Source of the DNA: Methanothrix sp. | GTDB taxonomy: Archaea > Halobacteriota > Methanosarcinia > Methanotrichales > Methanotrichaceae | Direction: 5' to 3' | Length of the DNA stretch: 49,817 bases | NCBI GenBank assembly: GCA_017994055.1 | Contig: JAGOLL010000009.1 | Span: 1 to 49,817, forward strand | Shown here: positions 33,958-42,756 of the stretch, one piece after another | How the letters are laid out: the number at the start of each line of letters is the position of its first letter | Position numbering within the stretch: the first letter of the stretch is position 1 | Notes under the pieces: generated by a model | The model's database searches: none | Told to the model about the DNA's origin: nothing | Seen by the model: only the letters and a program-made list of their open reading frames with translations | Made by a program: the position numbers and the translations under genes

Positions 33958-34950
33958 ATGAATAAGTCATTGATATCGATTGCCCTCATCATGGCATTGA
34001 TGGGGAGTGCAGCCGCTTTGGGTGGAAAGCCTGGGGTAGAACTTCAACCGGGAGAGGCAGCCGCAGAGATGCTATTTAACAATGGAATTGGTGAGCCCTG
34101 GATAGGAGGCAATCCATCCTATACAAGTGAATCCTATTCACTGTATTCGCAATATTTCTCGATAAGCGCCGATTCCTCCTTCAGCCAAGGATCGACTGAC
34201 AAGAAGGCTGCCAAAAAGGCTCCGAAAAAACATATCGAGACCCAAAAGAAGCACAGCCCGACAGGAGCAAAGCCTAGTGCAGTGTACTTAACCCATAAGA
34301 TGGAGGCTGTGCCCTATGCTAAATATAAGACCTATTCCACTTATGCCGGCGGAAATGAACTCTGGATTCTAGGAACATCAAGCTGGACCCGGTATGCTCG
34401 GGTCCCACAAGGTGCGAGTCTATCGCTATTGGCTACTTCTTCCGCAGGAGGCAATGGATACCTCTATGAGATTGATCCTGATGGGACCCTGTCCCAGAAC
34501 CGCCTTAACTTCTTCCCAGGAGACAATCAGATAGGATTCTATGCCGACTCAATTGGGCAGCACATATTGCTCTTCATTACAAACGGCCAGGCGAGCAACG
34601 CAATAGTTGTCGAGGTTGAAAGCTACCATCCGCCGTATCAGCCGCCTGTGATTTATCCATCCACCAGGCCACCGACAACATCGCCATTCTCAACATACGG
34701 AGATACGCCTGTCACCATAGTATCACAAGGCATGAGGGGATACCAGGTATTCCTGGACGGCGATCTCATCGGCACTGAAGGGAAGGGCGGAGATCGGTCA
34801 GATGGAAGGTTCAGCTTCAGGCTAGCCGGGAACCAGAACCATGAGATAAGAGTCTACGATGGCCAGTTTAACTACCCCAAGACGATGTACTTCCAGAGAG
34901 GCGTCCAGAAGATAATCAATGTCGAGCCCGGAACGGCGGTCTATATTTAG
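33958..34950 (+). CDS. Secreted protein with a shared beta module and PEGA-like domain
   Basis: The 330-residue protein has a signal peptide (MNKSLISIALIMALMGSAAA) with GAGGAG-type ribosome-binding site before the ATG. A Lys-rich linker (about 80-110) leads to a module of about 90 residues (NELWILGTSSWTRYARVPQG to FYADSIGQHILLF) like that of the protein at 10,358-11,194. A Pro/Thr linker is followed by a PEGA-like domain (about 250-330: QGMRGYQVFLDGDLIGTEG, IRVYDGQFNYPKTMYFQRG). It is probably a surface protein. No enzymatic role is seen. Confidence 0.8.
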   Translation: MNKSLISIALIMALMGSAAALGGKPGVELQPGEAAAEMLFNNGIGEPWIGGNPSYTSESYSLYSQYFSISADSSFSQGSTDKKAAKKAPKKHIETQKKHSPTGAKPSAVYLTHKMEAVPYAKYKTYSTYAGGNELWILGTSSWTRYARVPQGASLSLLATSSAGGNGYLYEIDPDGTLSQNRLNFFPGDNQIGFYADSIGQHILLFITNGQASNAIVVEVESYHPPYQPPVIYPSTRPPTTSPFSTYGDTPVTIVSQGMRGYQVFLDGDLIGTEGKGGDRSDGRFSFRLAGNQNHEIRVYDGQFNYPKTMYFQRGVQKIINVEPGTAVYI

Positions 34951-35382
34951 ATCGCCTCTTTCATTTTAAATCCCCTTTTCATTTTAGATCGTCTCATTCA
35001 TATTCTGGGTGATATAGGATTGATTTGAAAGCAGCATCAAAATGGCTTTCTCTATCCATACGACCTGTGACATGAGAATACTTTCGCGCCGCATGGCCGA
35101 GCTATAATAGCTACTATTACACTCATACAGTCCGGAGACAGCCCTTACCCTTCGAGCTACTCCCTTTCGCGGCTGGCTCCCTTATCCCTTCTTTCTGGGA
35201 GGGAGAAAACTGATATCATGGGGCGCAGTGAATGCGGCTCAGCAATCCTGAGGTAACAAAGATACGAGAGGCCGCAAATCCCAGGGGCCTCTCATCGCTC
35301 TGCCCGACCCTAGCCGATCAGATCCCATAAATCAATCAAGAACCATATTTCTCATCCGCTCTATTCCGACTCCCGAACCAGC
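34951..35382. other. Long intergenic region
   Basis: Some 430 bases without a gene. It holds a short direct repeat of the phrase CATTTTA in the first 40 bases and, at 35266-35293, an inverted repeat. No protein-like open frame of more than 25 codons with a start signal was found. Confidence 0.5.
35266..35293. repeat. Inverted repeat (8-bp stem, 12-base loop)
   Basis: GAGAGGCC (35266-35273) and GGCCTCTC (35286-35293) form a perfect stem with a 12-base loop. It lies about 90 bases beyond the end of the HIT gene on its minus strand and could act as a transcript-end or processing hairpin. Confidence 0.5.
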
Positions 35383-35859
35383 TCATCCAAGCGCCCCTTT
35401 CAGCTTCCCGTAAGTGGCCGCAAGCCCCTCCGATATCACCCTGGTATCGGATATTACCGGCATGAAGTTGGTGTCCCCATTCCAGCGAGGGACGACGTGC
35501 AGATGCAGATGATCGGCTATGCCGGCTCCTCCCACCAGGCCCATGTTGATCCCCAGGTTGAAGCCGTCCGGGCGCATGACCCTCCTGAGCAGCTCCACAC
35601 ACATGGCGGCAAGCTGCATCATCTCCTGCTGCTCTTCCGCCTGCCAGCCGGAGAGGCTGGAGGTGTGCCGGTAGGGGATCACCATCATATGGCCGTTGTT
35701 ATAGGGATATGCATTCAGCATAACGAAGTTGTGCCTGCCCCGAAAGAGGATGAAGTTCTCCTCATCCTTATCCTGGGCCGGCTTGTCGCAGAATATGCAT
35801 CCCTCCGGTTTCTGGCTCAGGATATAATCGATCCTCCAGGGCGCCCATAGATTCTCCAT
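35383..35859 (-). CDS. HIT family nucleotide hydrolase/phosphorylase
   Basis: A 158-residue HIT protein: MENLWAPWRIDYILSQKPEGCIFCDKPAQD start (with a CxxC), HMMVIPYRHTSSL, and the histidine triad HLHLHVVPRW near 116-125. Members cleave AMP- or nucleoside-linked substrates. The MENLWAPWR start and CxFC are typical of archaeal HIT proteins near Ap4A phosphorylase. It starts three bases after purN, thus part of the four-gene minus-strand operon. Confidence 0.91.
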   Translation of the reverse strand: MENLWAPWRIDYILSQKPEGCIFCDKPAQDKDEENFILFRGRHNFVMLNAYPYNNGHMMVIPYRHTSSLSGWQAEEQQEMMQLAAMCVELLRRVMRPDGFNLGINMGLVGGAGIADHLHLHVVPRWNGDTNFMPVISDTRVISEGLAATYGKLKGALG

Positions 35860-35862
35860 CTC

Positions 35863-36498
35863 TTATCCCTCCACCCTTCTCACATCTCTCTGCCAGACTA
35901 TTCGTCTTCCCTCGATCCTGGGACTATCCTCTATAAACATCTTTATGGCCCGGGGATAAGCTCTGTACTCCGCCCTCTGTATCCTGGCCTTGAGGCTCTC
36001 GTTGCTGTCGCCCTGCCGCACCGGGACAGGCCTCTGGTAGACTATGGGGCCGTGGTCCACATCCTCGTCCACCAAATGCACCGTGGTCCCGGTCCACCGG
36101 ACTCCCCACTCCAGAGCCTGGGAGAAGGCATCCAGGCCCCGGAAGGAGGGAAGAAGGGCGGGATGGATGTTCAGTATCCGATCTTTAAAATGACGCACGA
36201 ACTCGGGAGAGAGGATCCTCATGTATCCGGTGAGTATGACCAGATCCACCCCCGCCCCATCCAGCCGCTCCATAAGCCGGCGGTCGTACTCCTGGCGGGA
36301 GAGGCCGAAAGGATCGATGAACTCATGAGGGACTGAGAACTCTGCAGCGATCCGCAGCGCCCCTGCCTCGGGCTGGTCCGCCAGCACCACTGCCACCCGT
36401 GCCGGCAGCCATCCCTCCTGCTCCGCCTGGAGGATGTAGCGCAGGTTCTCTCCCCGCCCCGAGGATATGACCCCCAGATTAGCCCTCTCATTCGTCAA
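35863..36498 (-). CDS. purN: Phosphoribosylglycinamide formyltransferase
   Basis: The 211-residue protein is PurN, which transfers a formyl group from 10-formyl-tetrahydrofolate in step 3 of purine synthesis. Diagnostic features: LGVISSGRGENLRYIL at the start (phosphate loop), LVILTGYMRILSPEFV, ILNIHPALLPSFRGLDAF with catalytic Asn and His, and GTTVHLVDEDVDHGPIVYQ with the catalytic Asp. It is followed by the HIT gene after three bases and preceded by bud32 by 31 bases. Nothing unusual, except that methanogens often use PurT instead. Confidence 0.92.
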   Translation of the reverse strand: MTNERANLGVISSGRGENLRYILQAEQEGWLPARVAVVLADQPEAGALRIAAEFSVPHEFIDPFGLSRQEYDRRLMERLDGAGVDLVILTGYMRILSPEFVRHFKDRILNIHPALLPSFRGLDAFSQALEWGVRWTGTTVHLVDEDVDHGPIVYQRPVPVRQGDSNESLKARIQRAEYRAYPRAIKMFIEDSPRIEGRRIVWQRDVRRVEG

Positions 36499-36529
36499 AT
36501 TCCAACCTCAGCCATAGCCCACCATTTCT

Positions 36530-37102
36530 TCAAAGGTATCTCCCCCTCGCCTTTATCTCCTTAACCCTCTGGAGCACCGCCTCGGCCTGGGGATTGGTCT
36601 TAATATAACCGGCTGCAAACGCCCCAATGAGCTCCTCGGGCCGGTCATGGCTGCTCTCCAGAGTCTGGAAGTAGACATGGACATCCACTCCCTGCGCCTC
36701 CACGGTCTTCTCATAATAAGATAGACCGAAGTCAATGAGGCAGATCCTGCCCCGGGAGAGGATCATATTGGAGGTGGTAAGATCCCCATGGATGATGCCC
36801 CCACGGTGCAGCTTTCCCACCGTCTCCCCCACCATCCGGGATAGCTCTGGACTGATGACATCCTTCAGCTTCTCCCCCTCGATCCTCTCCATCTTCAGCT
36901 CAAAACGGGATACATCCCTGATAATGGGAGTCAGGACCCCCTGCCTTCTGGCCTCCGAGGTGATCCTGGCCTCACGCAGCGTCCTCTCCGTCCGTATCCT
37001 GCTGTCCAGATCCGGATGGCGGTAGCTCTTGGCCGGCCGGCTCTTTTGAACCGTATCCCCCTCCAGGGTGATGATTGCTTCCGCTCCTCTGCCTATCTCC
37101 AT
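36530..37102 (-). CDS. KEOPS kinase/ATPase Bud32 (stand-alone)
   Basis: The 190-residue protein has the reduced protein-kinase fold of Bud32: the N-terminal GRGAEAII and the lysine in VQKSRPAKSYRHP, DSRIRTERTLREARI, the catalytic loop IIHGDLTTSNMIL and metal-binding LIDFGLSYY, with a basic C-terminus. In the KEOPS complex it acts as an ATPase helping Kae1 in t6A synthesis. In many methanogens it is fused to Kae1; here it is free. It overlaps DUF1786 by 10 bases and precedes purN by 31 bases. Pcc1 lies at 4,040-4,267. Confidence 0.93.
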   Translation of the reverse strand: MEIGRGAEAIITLEGDTVQKSRPAKSYRHPDLDSRIRTERTLREARITSEARRQGVLTPIIRDVSRFELKMERIEGEKLKDVISPELSRMVGETVGKLHRGGIIHGDLTTSNMILSRGRICLIDFGLSYYEKTVEAQGVDVHVYFQTLESSHDRPEELIGAFAAGYIKTNPQAEAVLQRVKEIKARGRYL

Positions 37103-38130
37103 AAATCCTCTCTATTCTTCCAGGCCTCCAGAAGGCCTATGCATCCGGTGATCATCATATCCCCTCCGGGAGAGGAAGCCACTGCTCCTGGTATCGCCCC
37201 GCAGGAGAGAAAGCTCTGCCGGCGTGGGCCGGTGACCAGGATCCTCTCCACCTTGCCGGGTATGCTCTCCACATATGCTCCGTGGCCGCCATCCTGGAAG
37301 ACATCGCCGCTTTTAATGGTTCCCTGACATAACTCCCCGACCAGGCGACGCAGCTTTTCCGGGGAGAGCTCCGAGGTATGATGCTCGAAGATGCCTGTGA
37401 TCCGACCGGCGGAAAGCACCGCAGCAACTGTGTGGCCGTTTCCGAAATTAATGACCAGAGCCGGCCGGTCATCTTCCAGAGACAGCGCTGCGCCAAAGAG
37501 CGCTGCCGGACCGGTGTCCATGAGCAGAGGCCGGAATCCTGCCGCTTTGAGCAGGTCATGCACTGCCAGCATCCGGGTCATATTCCTGGGAGGCTCTCGG
37601 TAGGCGAAATCCTCCAGCCGGCCCCCGGATCGGATGGCCTCAGCCAGACACTCAAAGCGGTATAGGCGGTTGGACCGGTGGGGGGAGAAGCCATGATCCT
37701 GCACCGCCACAGCAACATCATGGGGCAAATCGACATCAAACAGGCCAAAAGCACTCTTGAGGGCATCTATATCGATATCCCCGGTCACCACCTTCATAGC
37801 GTGAGAGGGTGGCTCATCGCAGATGACGATCCCTAAGGCCGCCGCCTTCTCCAGATCATCATTGATCGTCGCTGCTGCAGAGGGAGTGGCAAATACCCCC
37901 AGCCCCGCCGCCAGATGCCATCTCACCGCTGCTGTGGAGGAGCCGCCGCCCATGGTCGGGCCGCATAAAAATACATCTCTGCCCATCAACCTGGCCCGGT
38001 TGACCCTGTTTCCCACCAGCACGGTCTGGCTGGGGAGGACCATCTTGGTCGAGCCCTCCAGGGGAACCTCGGGATCGTAGAGCAGTATGTCCTGGGTGCC
38101 TGCCCCCACATCGATAGCTAAAAGCGACAT
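37093..38130 (-). CDS. DUF1786 (ASKHA-fold) protein
   Basis: The 345-residue protein begins MSLLAIDVGAGTQDILLYD (ATPase phosphate-1 motif DxGxGTQD) and has LFLCGPTMGG-like, ALFGAALSLEDDRPALVINFGNGHTVAAVL (phosphate-2 like DxxxGNGH), and a final ILVTGPRRQSFLSC segment. Homologs are restricted mostly to methanogens and some anaerobic bacteria, and the role is unknown. Start ATG at 38130 was preferred over an in-frame codon nine residues upstream. It is the first gene of the operon leading to bud32, purN and HIT, with a ten-base overlap with bud32. Confidence 0.85.
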   Translation of the reverse strand: MSLLAIDVGAGTQDILLYDPEVPLEGSTKMVLPSQTVLVGNRVNRARLMGRDVFLCGPTMGGGSSTAAVRWHLAAGLGVFATPSAAATINDDLEKAAALGIVICDEPPSHAMKVVTGDIDIDALKSAFGLFDVDLPHDVAVAVQDHGFSPHRSNRLYRFECLAEAIRSGGRLEDFAYREPPRNMTRMLAVHDLLKAAGFRPLLMDTGPAALFGAALSLEDDRPALVINFGNGHTVAAVLSAGRITGIFEHHTSELSPEKLRRLVGELCQGTIKSGDVFQDGGHGAYVESIPGKVERILVTGPRRQSFLSCGAIPGAVASSPGGDMMITGCIGLLEAWKNREDLWR

Positions 38131-38192
38131 GGACTCTATGTATCCCGCATTCACGGGAAAAATTTTATCCTCCGCCTTCCCATCGATCTGGC

Positions 38193-38666
38193 ATGATCAT
38201 AGATGTGGTGGTCGCGAGCACATCCCGCTATAAACGCTTTGGATCTGTGAGAAACCCGGAGGAGGCAGAGGATCTCTCCGGCCAGCTGATCCTGGAGAGG
38301 ATAAATGGGGCCGGACATATCGCCCGCTATGCACTTTTGCCAGACGGCCTTGGCCTGAGGCAGGCAGCGGAGAAGAGCGAGGCTGATGCACTTATCATCT
38401 GCGGCGGAACTGGGCTGACCAAGTCCGACCTGACCCTGGAGGCAGTCGAACCCCTATTTGAGAAGAGCCTTCCTGGATTCGGAGAGATCTTTCGATATAG
38501 AAGCCTGGAAGAGGTGGGATACCGGGCCATGCTGACAAGGGCGGCAGCAGGGATTTACCATGGCCTGCCCATATTCTGCCTCCCCGGCTCACCAGGAGCG
38601 GCACGACTGGGCATGGATCTCATCCTGCCAGAATTGGGGCATATCATTGGACATATAAGGGAATAA
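38193..38666 (+). CDS. MoaB-like molybdenum cofactor protein
   Basis: The 157-residue protein has the MoaB/MogA fold with the signature LIICGGTGLTKSDLTLEAVEP near 68-88 and FCLPGSPGAARLGMDLILPEL near 127-150. These proteins adenylate molybdopterin before metal insertion. In methanogens this supports tungsten or molybdenum enzymes such as formylmethanofuran dehydrogenase. It is divergent from the DUF1786 operon and 107 bases before the CBS genes. Confidence 0.88.
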   Translation: MIIDVVVASTSRYKRFGSVRNPEEAEDLSGQLILERINGAGHIARYALLPDGLGLRQAAEKSEADALIICGGTGLTKSDLTLEAVEPLFEKSLPGFGEIFRYRSLEEVGYRAMLTRAAAGIYHGLPIFCLPGSPGAARLGMDLILPELGHIIGHIRE

Positions 38667-38713
38667 TAAGAAAAAATAATATTAATCATATTAAATACAG
38701 TTCGTGCGCAGTA

Positions 38714-38724
38714 GCCTTTTATAT
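38714..38724 (+). promoter_or_regulatory. TATA box of the CBS operon
   Basis: CCTTTTATATG lies about 50-60 bases before the first CBS gene and has the form of an archaeal TATA box; transcription would begin near 38,745. The preceding stretch is A+T rich (AATAATATTAATCATATTAAAT). Confidence 0.5.
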
Positions 38725-38773
38725 GATTAGCACTCTGGTAAGGATATAGAGCTATCAGGGGGAAGATTGGCCA

Positions 38774-39328
38774 ATGGAGACGGAGATCCCAGTGCGAGAT
38801 ATCATGACCCGACCGGTTATCACAGCAGGTGCCGACTTGGACATATTAAGCGCTGCCAAGAAGATGGGCTCGGCCAATGTGGGAAGCCTGATCATTACTG
38901 CCGACGGCATTACCACAGGCATTTTAACCGAAAGAGACCTGGTCAAGAAGGTTTTGGCAGAGGGAAAAGACCCCCGCACCATCAAGGTGGCCGAGATCAT
39001 GAGTTCCCCGGTTGTCTCCATTGAACCGGAGGCCAGCCTAAGAGAAGCAGCGGCCCTGATGCTTCGCTCCGGAGTGAAACGGCTGCCGGTTATAGCCGAT
39101 GGAAGGCTGGTTGGCATAATCACCGATACCGATCTGGCCTCGGGCTCATCCGTGGGCATGAACGATATTTTAAGCGACCTATTGGAGATGCACCGGGAGA
39201 GCGTTCACTTTGAAACGCCCCAGGGACTGACGAGGGGCATATGCGAGGTTTGCGGCATGCTATCCGATTCCCTGGAGAACGTTGACGGGCAACTGCTCTG
39301 CTGGAGCTGCAGGGACGGAAATAGATAG
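38774..39328 (+). CDS. CBS-domain protein 1 (two CBS motifs plus zinc ribbon)
   Basis: The 184-residue protein contains two CBS motifs, one beginning VRDIMTRPVITA and one IMSSPVVSIEPEAS, each ending with GIxTExDL/GIITDTDLAS. A C-terminal zinc ribbon follows (about 155-180: GICEVCGMLSD and LLCWSCRDG). CBS pairs bind adenine nucleotides or S-adenosylmethionine and sense energy or methyl state. The zinc ribbon suggests nucleic-acid or protein contact. It is the first of a five-gene run in one direction; 32 bases separate it from the next. Confidence 0.9.
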   Translation: METEIPVRDIMTRPVITAGADLDILSAAKKMGSANVGSLIITADGITTGILTERDLVKKVLAEGKDPRTIKVAEIMSSPVVSIEPEASLREAAALMLRSGVKRLPVIADGRLVGIITDTDLASGSSVGMNDILSDLLEMHRESVHFETPQGLTRGICEVCGMLSDSLENVDGQLLCWSCRDGNR

Positions 39329-39360
39329 AACATAATCGCTGGACAGCGGAGGAATCGCAT

Positions 39361-40140
39361 TTGTTAGTCGAAGACATTATGTCCAGAGATCCTCTATACG
39401 TCGAGGATTCCACATACCTCACCAAAGCGCGTCAGATTATAAGGGACAACCATGTGCGCGGGTTGCCGGTACTGAGCAGCAAGGGCACAGTTCTGGGGAT
39501 TGTCACCAACCAGGATATGCTGAGAGTGACCTCGACCAGGTCAAATGTGACCGTGTCCGGTTATGTGGTCTCGGTTCCCAGTGTGACTGGAAAGACGCCC
39601 CTTCTTGATGCCGCCAGGCTTATGCTCAGGGAAAAAAAGGGCCTGCTTCCGGTCATCGAGTCAGAGGAAAAACCGGTGCTGAAGGGCGTGGTAAGCCTTC
39701 TGGATGTGTTTATGAACATCGATCTGGAGAGCGTGCCAAAAAAGCAGGTATCAGAGATTATGACCGGCAAGGTTGTAACTACCCGCCCCGATGATCCCAT
39801 AACCAAGATCTGGGATCTCATGATTGACAGGGACTTTACCGGCCTTCCCGTGGTCAAGGACGACAGGACGGTGGGGATGATCACCAGATTCGATATGCTG
39901 AAGGGCACAGCCAGGATAGGCAAAGAAAGTGAGAGAAGGCCTTCGGACTCGATGCAGATGCCAGTTGAAAAATTTATGAGCACGCCACTGTACAGCGTAA
40001 AGCCAGAAGATAGCGTGTGCTCCGTGATAGAGTTGATGCTCAAGCATGGCGTGGGCAGGATGTCCGTAGTGGACGACGGCGGAATGCTCGTGGGAATTGT
40101 GGATAGAAACGATCTGATCAAATGCTACCTCGGTGAGTGA
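39361..40140 (+). CDS. CBS-domain protein 2 (four CBS motifs)
   Basis: The 259-residue protein holds four CBS motifs: IMSRDPLYVEDST, YVVSVPSVTGKTPL, IMTGKVVTTRPDDP and FMSTPLYSVKPEDS, each followed by GLPV or RMSV strands. It begins with TTG at 39361, supported by GGAGG eight bases upstream. It has no catalytic domain. Four motifs form two Bateman modules able to bind several nucleotides. Spacing to the next gene is two bases. Confidence 0.9.
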   Translation: MLVEDIMSRDPLYVEDSTYLTKARQIIRDNHVRGLPVLSSKGTVLGIVTNQDMLRVTSTRSNVTVSGYVVSVPSVTGKTPLLDAARLMLREKKGLLPVIESEEKPVLKGVVSLLDVFMNIDLESVPKKQVSEIMTGKVVTTRPDDPITKIWDLMIDRDFTGLPVVKDDRTVGMITRFDMLKGTARIGKESERRPSDSMQMPVEKFMSTPLYSVKPEDSVCSVIELMLKHGVGRMSVVDDGGMLVGIVDRNDLIKCYLGE

Positions 40141-40142
40141 AG

Positions 40143-41120
40143 ATGAGCAAAGGACCAATGACGGGAAAGGATGTAACCAGAATACCGCAAAAAAGCGATC
40201 GCATGCCTGTGGCCCCTGGATCGGGGGAGAGAGCGCCCCTTCAATTTGACTCCCGAAATGCCAAGAGGGCCAGCAATGTGGTGGGAGTGGCATCGCCGGA
40301 TGTGGTAACAGTTCCGCCAACCACCACCATCATGGGGGCCATAAAGACAATGATATTCTATGGCTTCTCCCGGCTGCCCATAGCCGACCCGGGCACAAAG
40401 AGGCTGATCGGATTTGTCACATCGGTAGATGTAGTCGATTTCCTGGGAGGGGGGCTTCGGCACAATCTCCTGGCCGAGAAGTATGGCGGAAACATCTACA
40501 CCGCCATCAATGCCGATATCAGAGACATCATGAGCAGCAATCTCACCTATACCGACGACAGGGCTTCTTTAAATGACGTCCTGAAGTTGATGTATGAGAG
40601 AAATGTGGGAGGCTTGCCCATATTGGACGATGATCTCCGGATCAAGGCCATAATCACGGAAGAGGATTTCGTTCACTTCTGCCGCGGCCTGGATACGGGG
40701 CTGGAGGTGGAGTCTTTCATGAGCCCCAATGTGGTGACCGCTCCCGCCCAGACCACCATTGAGAAGATGACCAGGATGATCATCCAGAAGGGATTTAGGC
40801 GCATGCCTGTGGTCCAGGACGGAGTGCTGATGGGCATGGTCACCGCATCGGACATCATGAAGTATCTGGGCGGAGGAGAGGCCTTCCAGAAGGTTATCAC
40901 CGGCGATATCACCGAGGTCATGAAGCAGCCTATAAAAAGCCTTATAAAGAGAAGCCTGCTGTCCACAGAGAGGAAGGCCGACCTGGGCCAGGCGGCCAGG
41001 AAGATGATGGACAATGACGTCGGATCTCTGCCGGTTATGGACCGGGGGTCTCTGGCCGGCATTTTGACCGAGAGAGACTACGTTAGGGCTTTGGCCGAGA
41101 ACAGAGGTATTCTACCATGA
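40143..41120 (+). CDS. CBS-domain protein 3 (four CBS motifs)
   Basis: The 325-residue protein has an N-terminal 45-residue basic, disordered segment and four CBS motifs (SPDVVTVPPTTT, IMSSNLTYTDDRAS, FMSPNVVTAPAQTT, VMKQPIKSL with a longer insert). Phrases GFSRLPIA, VGGLPILDD, FRRMPVVQDG and VGSLPVMDRG mark the beta strands. The ATG at 40143 is preceded by GGTGA. The stop overlaps the start of the next gene in ATGA, implying translational coupling. Confidence 0.9.
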   Translation: MSKGPMTGKDVTRIPQKSDRMPVAPGSGERAPLQFDSRNAKRASNVVGVASPDVVTVPPTTTIMGAIKTMIFYGFSRLPIADPGTKRLIGFVTSVDVVDFLGGGLRHNLLAEKYGGNIYTAINADIRDIMSSNLTYTDDRASLNDVLKLMYERNVGGLPILDDDLRIKAIITEEDFVHFCRGLDTGLEVESFMSPNVVTAPAQTTIEKMTRMIIQKGFRRMPVVQDGVLMGMVTASDIMKYLGGGEAFQKVITGDITEVMKQPIKSLIKRSLLSTERKADLGQAARKMMDNDVGSLPVMDRGSLAGILTERDYVRALAENRGILP

Positions 41121-41977
41121 TCATAAAGAAAGTCAAAGACTACATGAGCGCTCCCATATATGTCATCGAGCGAAATGAGCCCATTCAGAGAGCCAGGAAT
41201 CTAATGTTCAAGTACGGCATCGGCAGGCTGCCTGTGATGGAGGACGGACGGCTGGTGGGCATTGTAACCAAATACGATATCACTAACAGGCTCAACCAGG
41301 CTGCACCGGAGTGGCGACGCAGGCCCATAGACAAGGTTCCCATTCAGGTGGTGATGACTGAGAAGCCCATCACCATATTCCCCGATGCCACCATGCCCCA
41401 GGCAGCAGAGCTTCTCATTGAAAACGACATATCCGGGCTTCCCGTGGAGCGGGAAGGCCAGATCGCAGGAATGATCACCTCCCGGGATATGATGAGATAC
41501 TTCTCAGAGCAGGACATCAAGGCCACCGTGGGAGACCTTATGACCAGGAATATCCTGGGAGTTCACCGCCACCATACCATAGGCCATGTTCTGGAAGAGA
41601 TGAATGTGCAGGGGCAGAGCCGGGCCCTGGTATACGAGGACAGCAACATGCCGGTGGGAATCGTCACCCGCTCCGGGCTGACATTCTCCGAGATCATGGG
41701 GCCGAAGGATGAGATGGAGACCAAGAACATCAAGATGACCAGAAAGGACAGTACCGCCGGCAGAAAGCAGTATCGCTATGTCAAGGAGGTGCCCTTTGTG
41801 GCCGAGGACATCATGACGGCACCCATCTTTTCCATCGGAGTGGAGGAGAAGGCGGTGGCAGCCAGCCGCATGCTGGTGGACAAGAACATCATCGGCATGC
41901 CGGTGCTGGACAGAGATGAGGTAGTGGGCTATTTCTCTGCCGATGAGATCATCACTGAGATTGGGAGGTGGAAGTAA
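41117..41977 (+). CDS. CBS-domain protein 4 (four CBS motifs)
   Basis: The 286-residue protein carries four CBS motifs: YMSAPIYVIERNEP, VMTEKPITIFPDAT, LMTRNILGVHRHHT and IMTAPIFSIGVEEK. A linker of basic residues (MKMTRKDSTAGRKQY in shortened form TRKDSTAGRKQ) precedes the fourth. It starts in an ATGA overlap with the previous gene and its TAA shares a base with the next ATG. No enzyme domain is present. Confidence 0.9.
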   Translation: MIIKKVKDYMSAPIYVIERNEPIQRARNLMFKYGIGRLPVMEDGRLVGIVTKYDITNRLNQAAPEWRRRPIDKVPIQVVMTEKPITIFPDATMPQAAELLIENDISGLPVEREGQIAGMITSRDMMRYFSEQDIKATVGDLMTRNILGVHRHHTIGHVLEEMNVQGQSRALVYEDSNMPVGIVTRSGLTFSEIMGPKDEMETKNIKMTRKDSTAGRKQYRYVKEVPFVAEDIMTAPIFSIGVEEKAVAASRMLVDKNIIGMPVLDRDEVVGYFSADEIITEIGRWK

Positions 41978-42756
41978 TGCAGGTTAAAGAGATCATGAGC
42001 GAGCCGGTGAAAATAGACAAATCGGAGCGGCTGGGCCATGCCCTGGATCAGATGGAGAAGAACGATCTGCGAAGGCTTCTGGTCACCAATAAGGATAAGC
42101 TGGGAGGGGTGATCACCACCAGGCAGATCGCCCGGGTTCTGGGCGCCCGAAAGTCCCTGGGAATGCCCGCCTCATCTCTGCATGTTGCCTCCGCCACCAT
42201 GGACTCGCTGATCAAGGTGCTTCCCGATATGCAGGTTGATGATGCCCTGGCTCTGATGCAGAAGACAGGCGTCCTGGTGGTCATGGATGGAGAGAAGGTC
42301 ATGGGATGGGTCCGGCCCAGGGAGGTTCTGACGGCGGTCAAGGTGAGCGGCACAGCCGGCGATGCCATGAGGGTTCCCCTCACCGTCAATCCCAACGATC
42401 GACTGGTCCATGCCCGGCGCATGATGCTGGACCGGGATGTAGGACGTCTTCCGGTGGTGGAGGGCGGCCGTCTGGTAGGAATCATATCCGAGAGGGATAT
42501 AGCCAGGTCACTGCGGGCCTTCCGGGACCTCAATGACACCGCCAGCAAGCAATATGCCAGAATCTACAACATACTGGTCTCCGATGTCATGACCCATGAT
42601 GTTCAGTATGTTTATGTGGACACCCCCCTGGATGAGGTCAAGAGGATCATCCTGGAGGAGGACCGGGGCGGACTGCCAGTCTTGAACCACAGGGAAGAGG
42701 TGGTGGGCATGATCACCCGCCGGTCCATACTGGATTATCTGGCGAGGACCAGATGA
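41977..42756 (+). CDS. CBS-domain protein 5 (four CBS motifs)
   Basis: The 259-residue protein contains four CBS motifs: IMSEPVKIDKSERL, ASATMDSLIKVLPD, AMRVPLTVNPNDRL and VMTHDVQYVYVDTP, with the second degenerate. The ATG at 41977 overlaps the TAA of the previous gene and has GGGAGGTG as ribosome-binding site. Its stop overlaps the RNA ligase start in ATGA, so the two proteins are made together. Confidence 0.9.
   Translation: MQVKEIMSEPVKIDKSERLGHALDQMEKNDLRRLLVTNKDKLGGVITTRQIARVLGARKSLGMPASSLHVASATMDSLIKVLPDMQVDDALALMQKTGVLVVMDGEKVMGWVRPREVLTAVKVSGTAGDAMRVPLTVNPNDRLVHARRMMLDRDVGRLPVVEGGRLVGIISERDIARSLRAFRDLNDTASKQYARIYNILVSDVMTHDVQYVYVDTPLDEVKRIILEEDRGGLPVLNHREEVVGMITRRSILDYLARTR

Noticed and set aside
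33677..33961. Plus-strand frame of 94 codons
   Set aside because: Starts inside the antisense of the winged-helix gene and ends at the start of the next gene; no conserved content.
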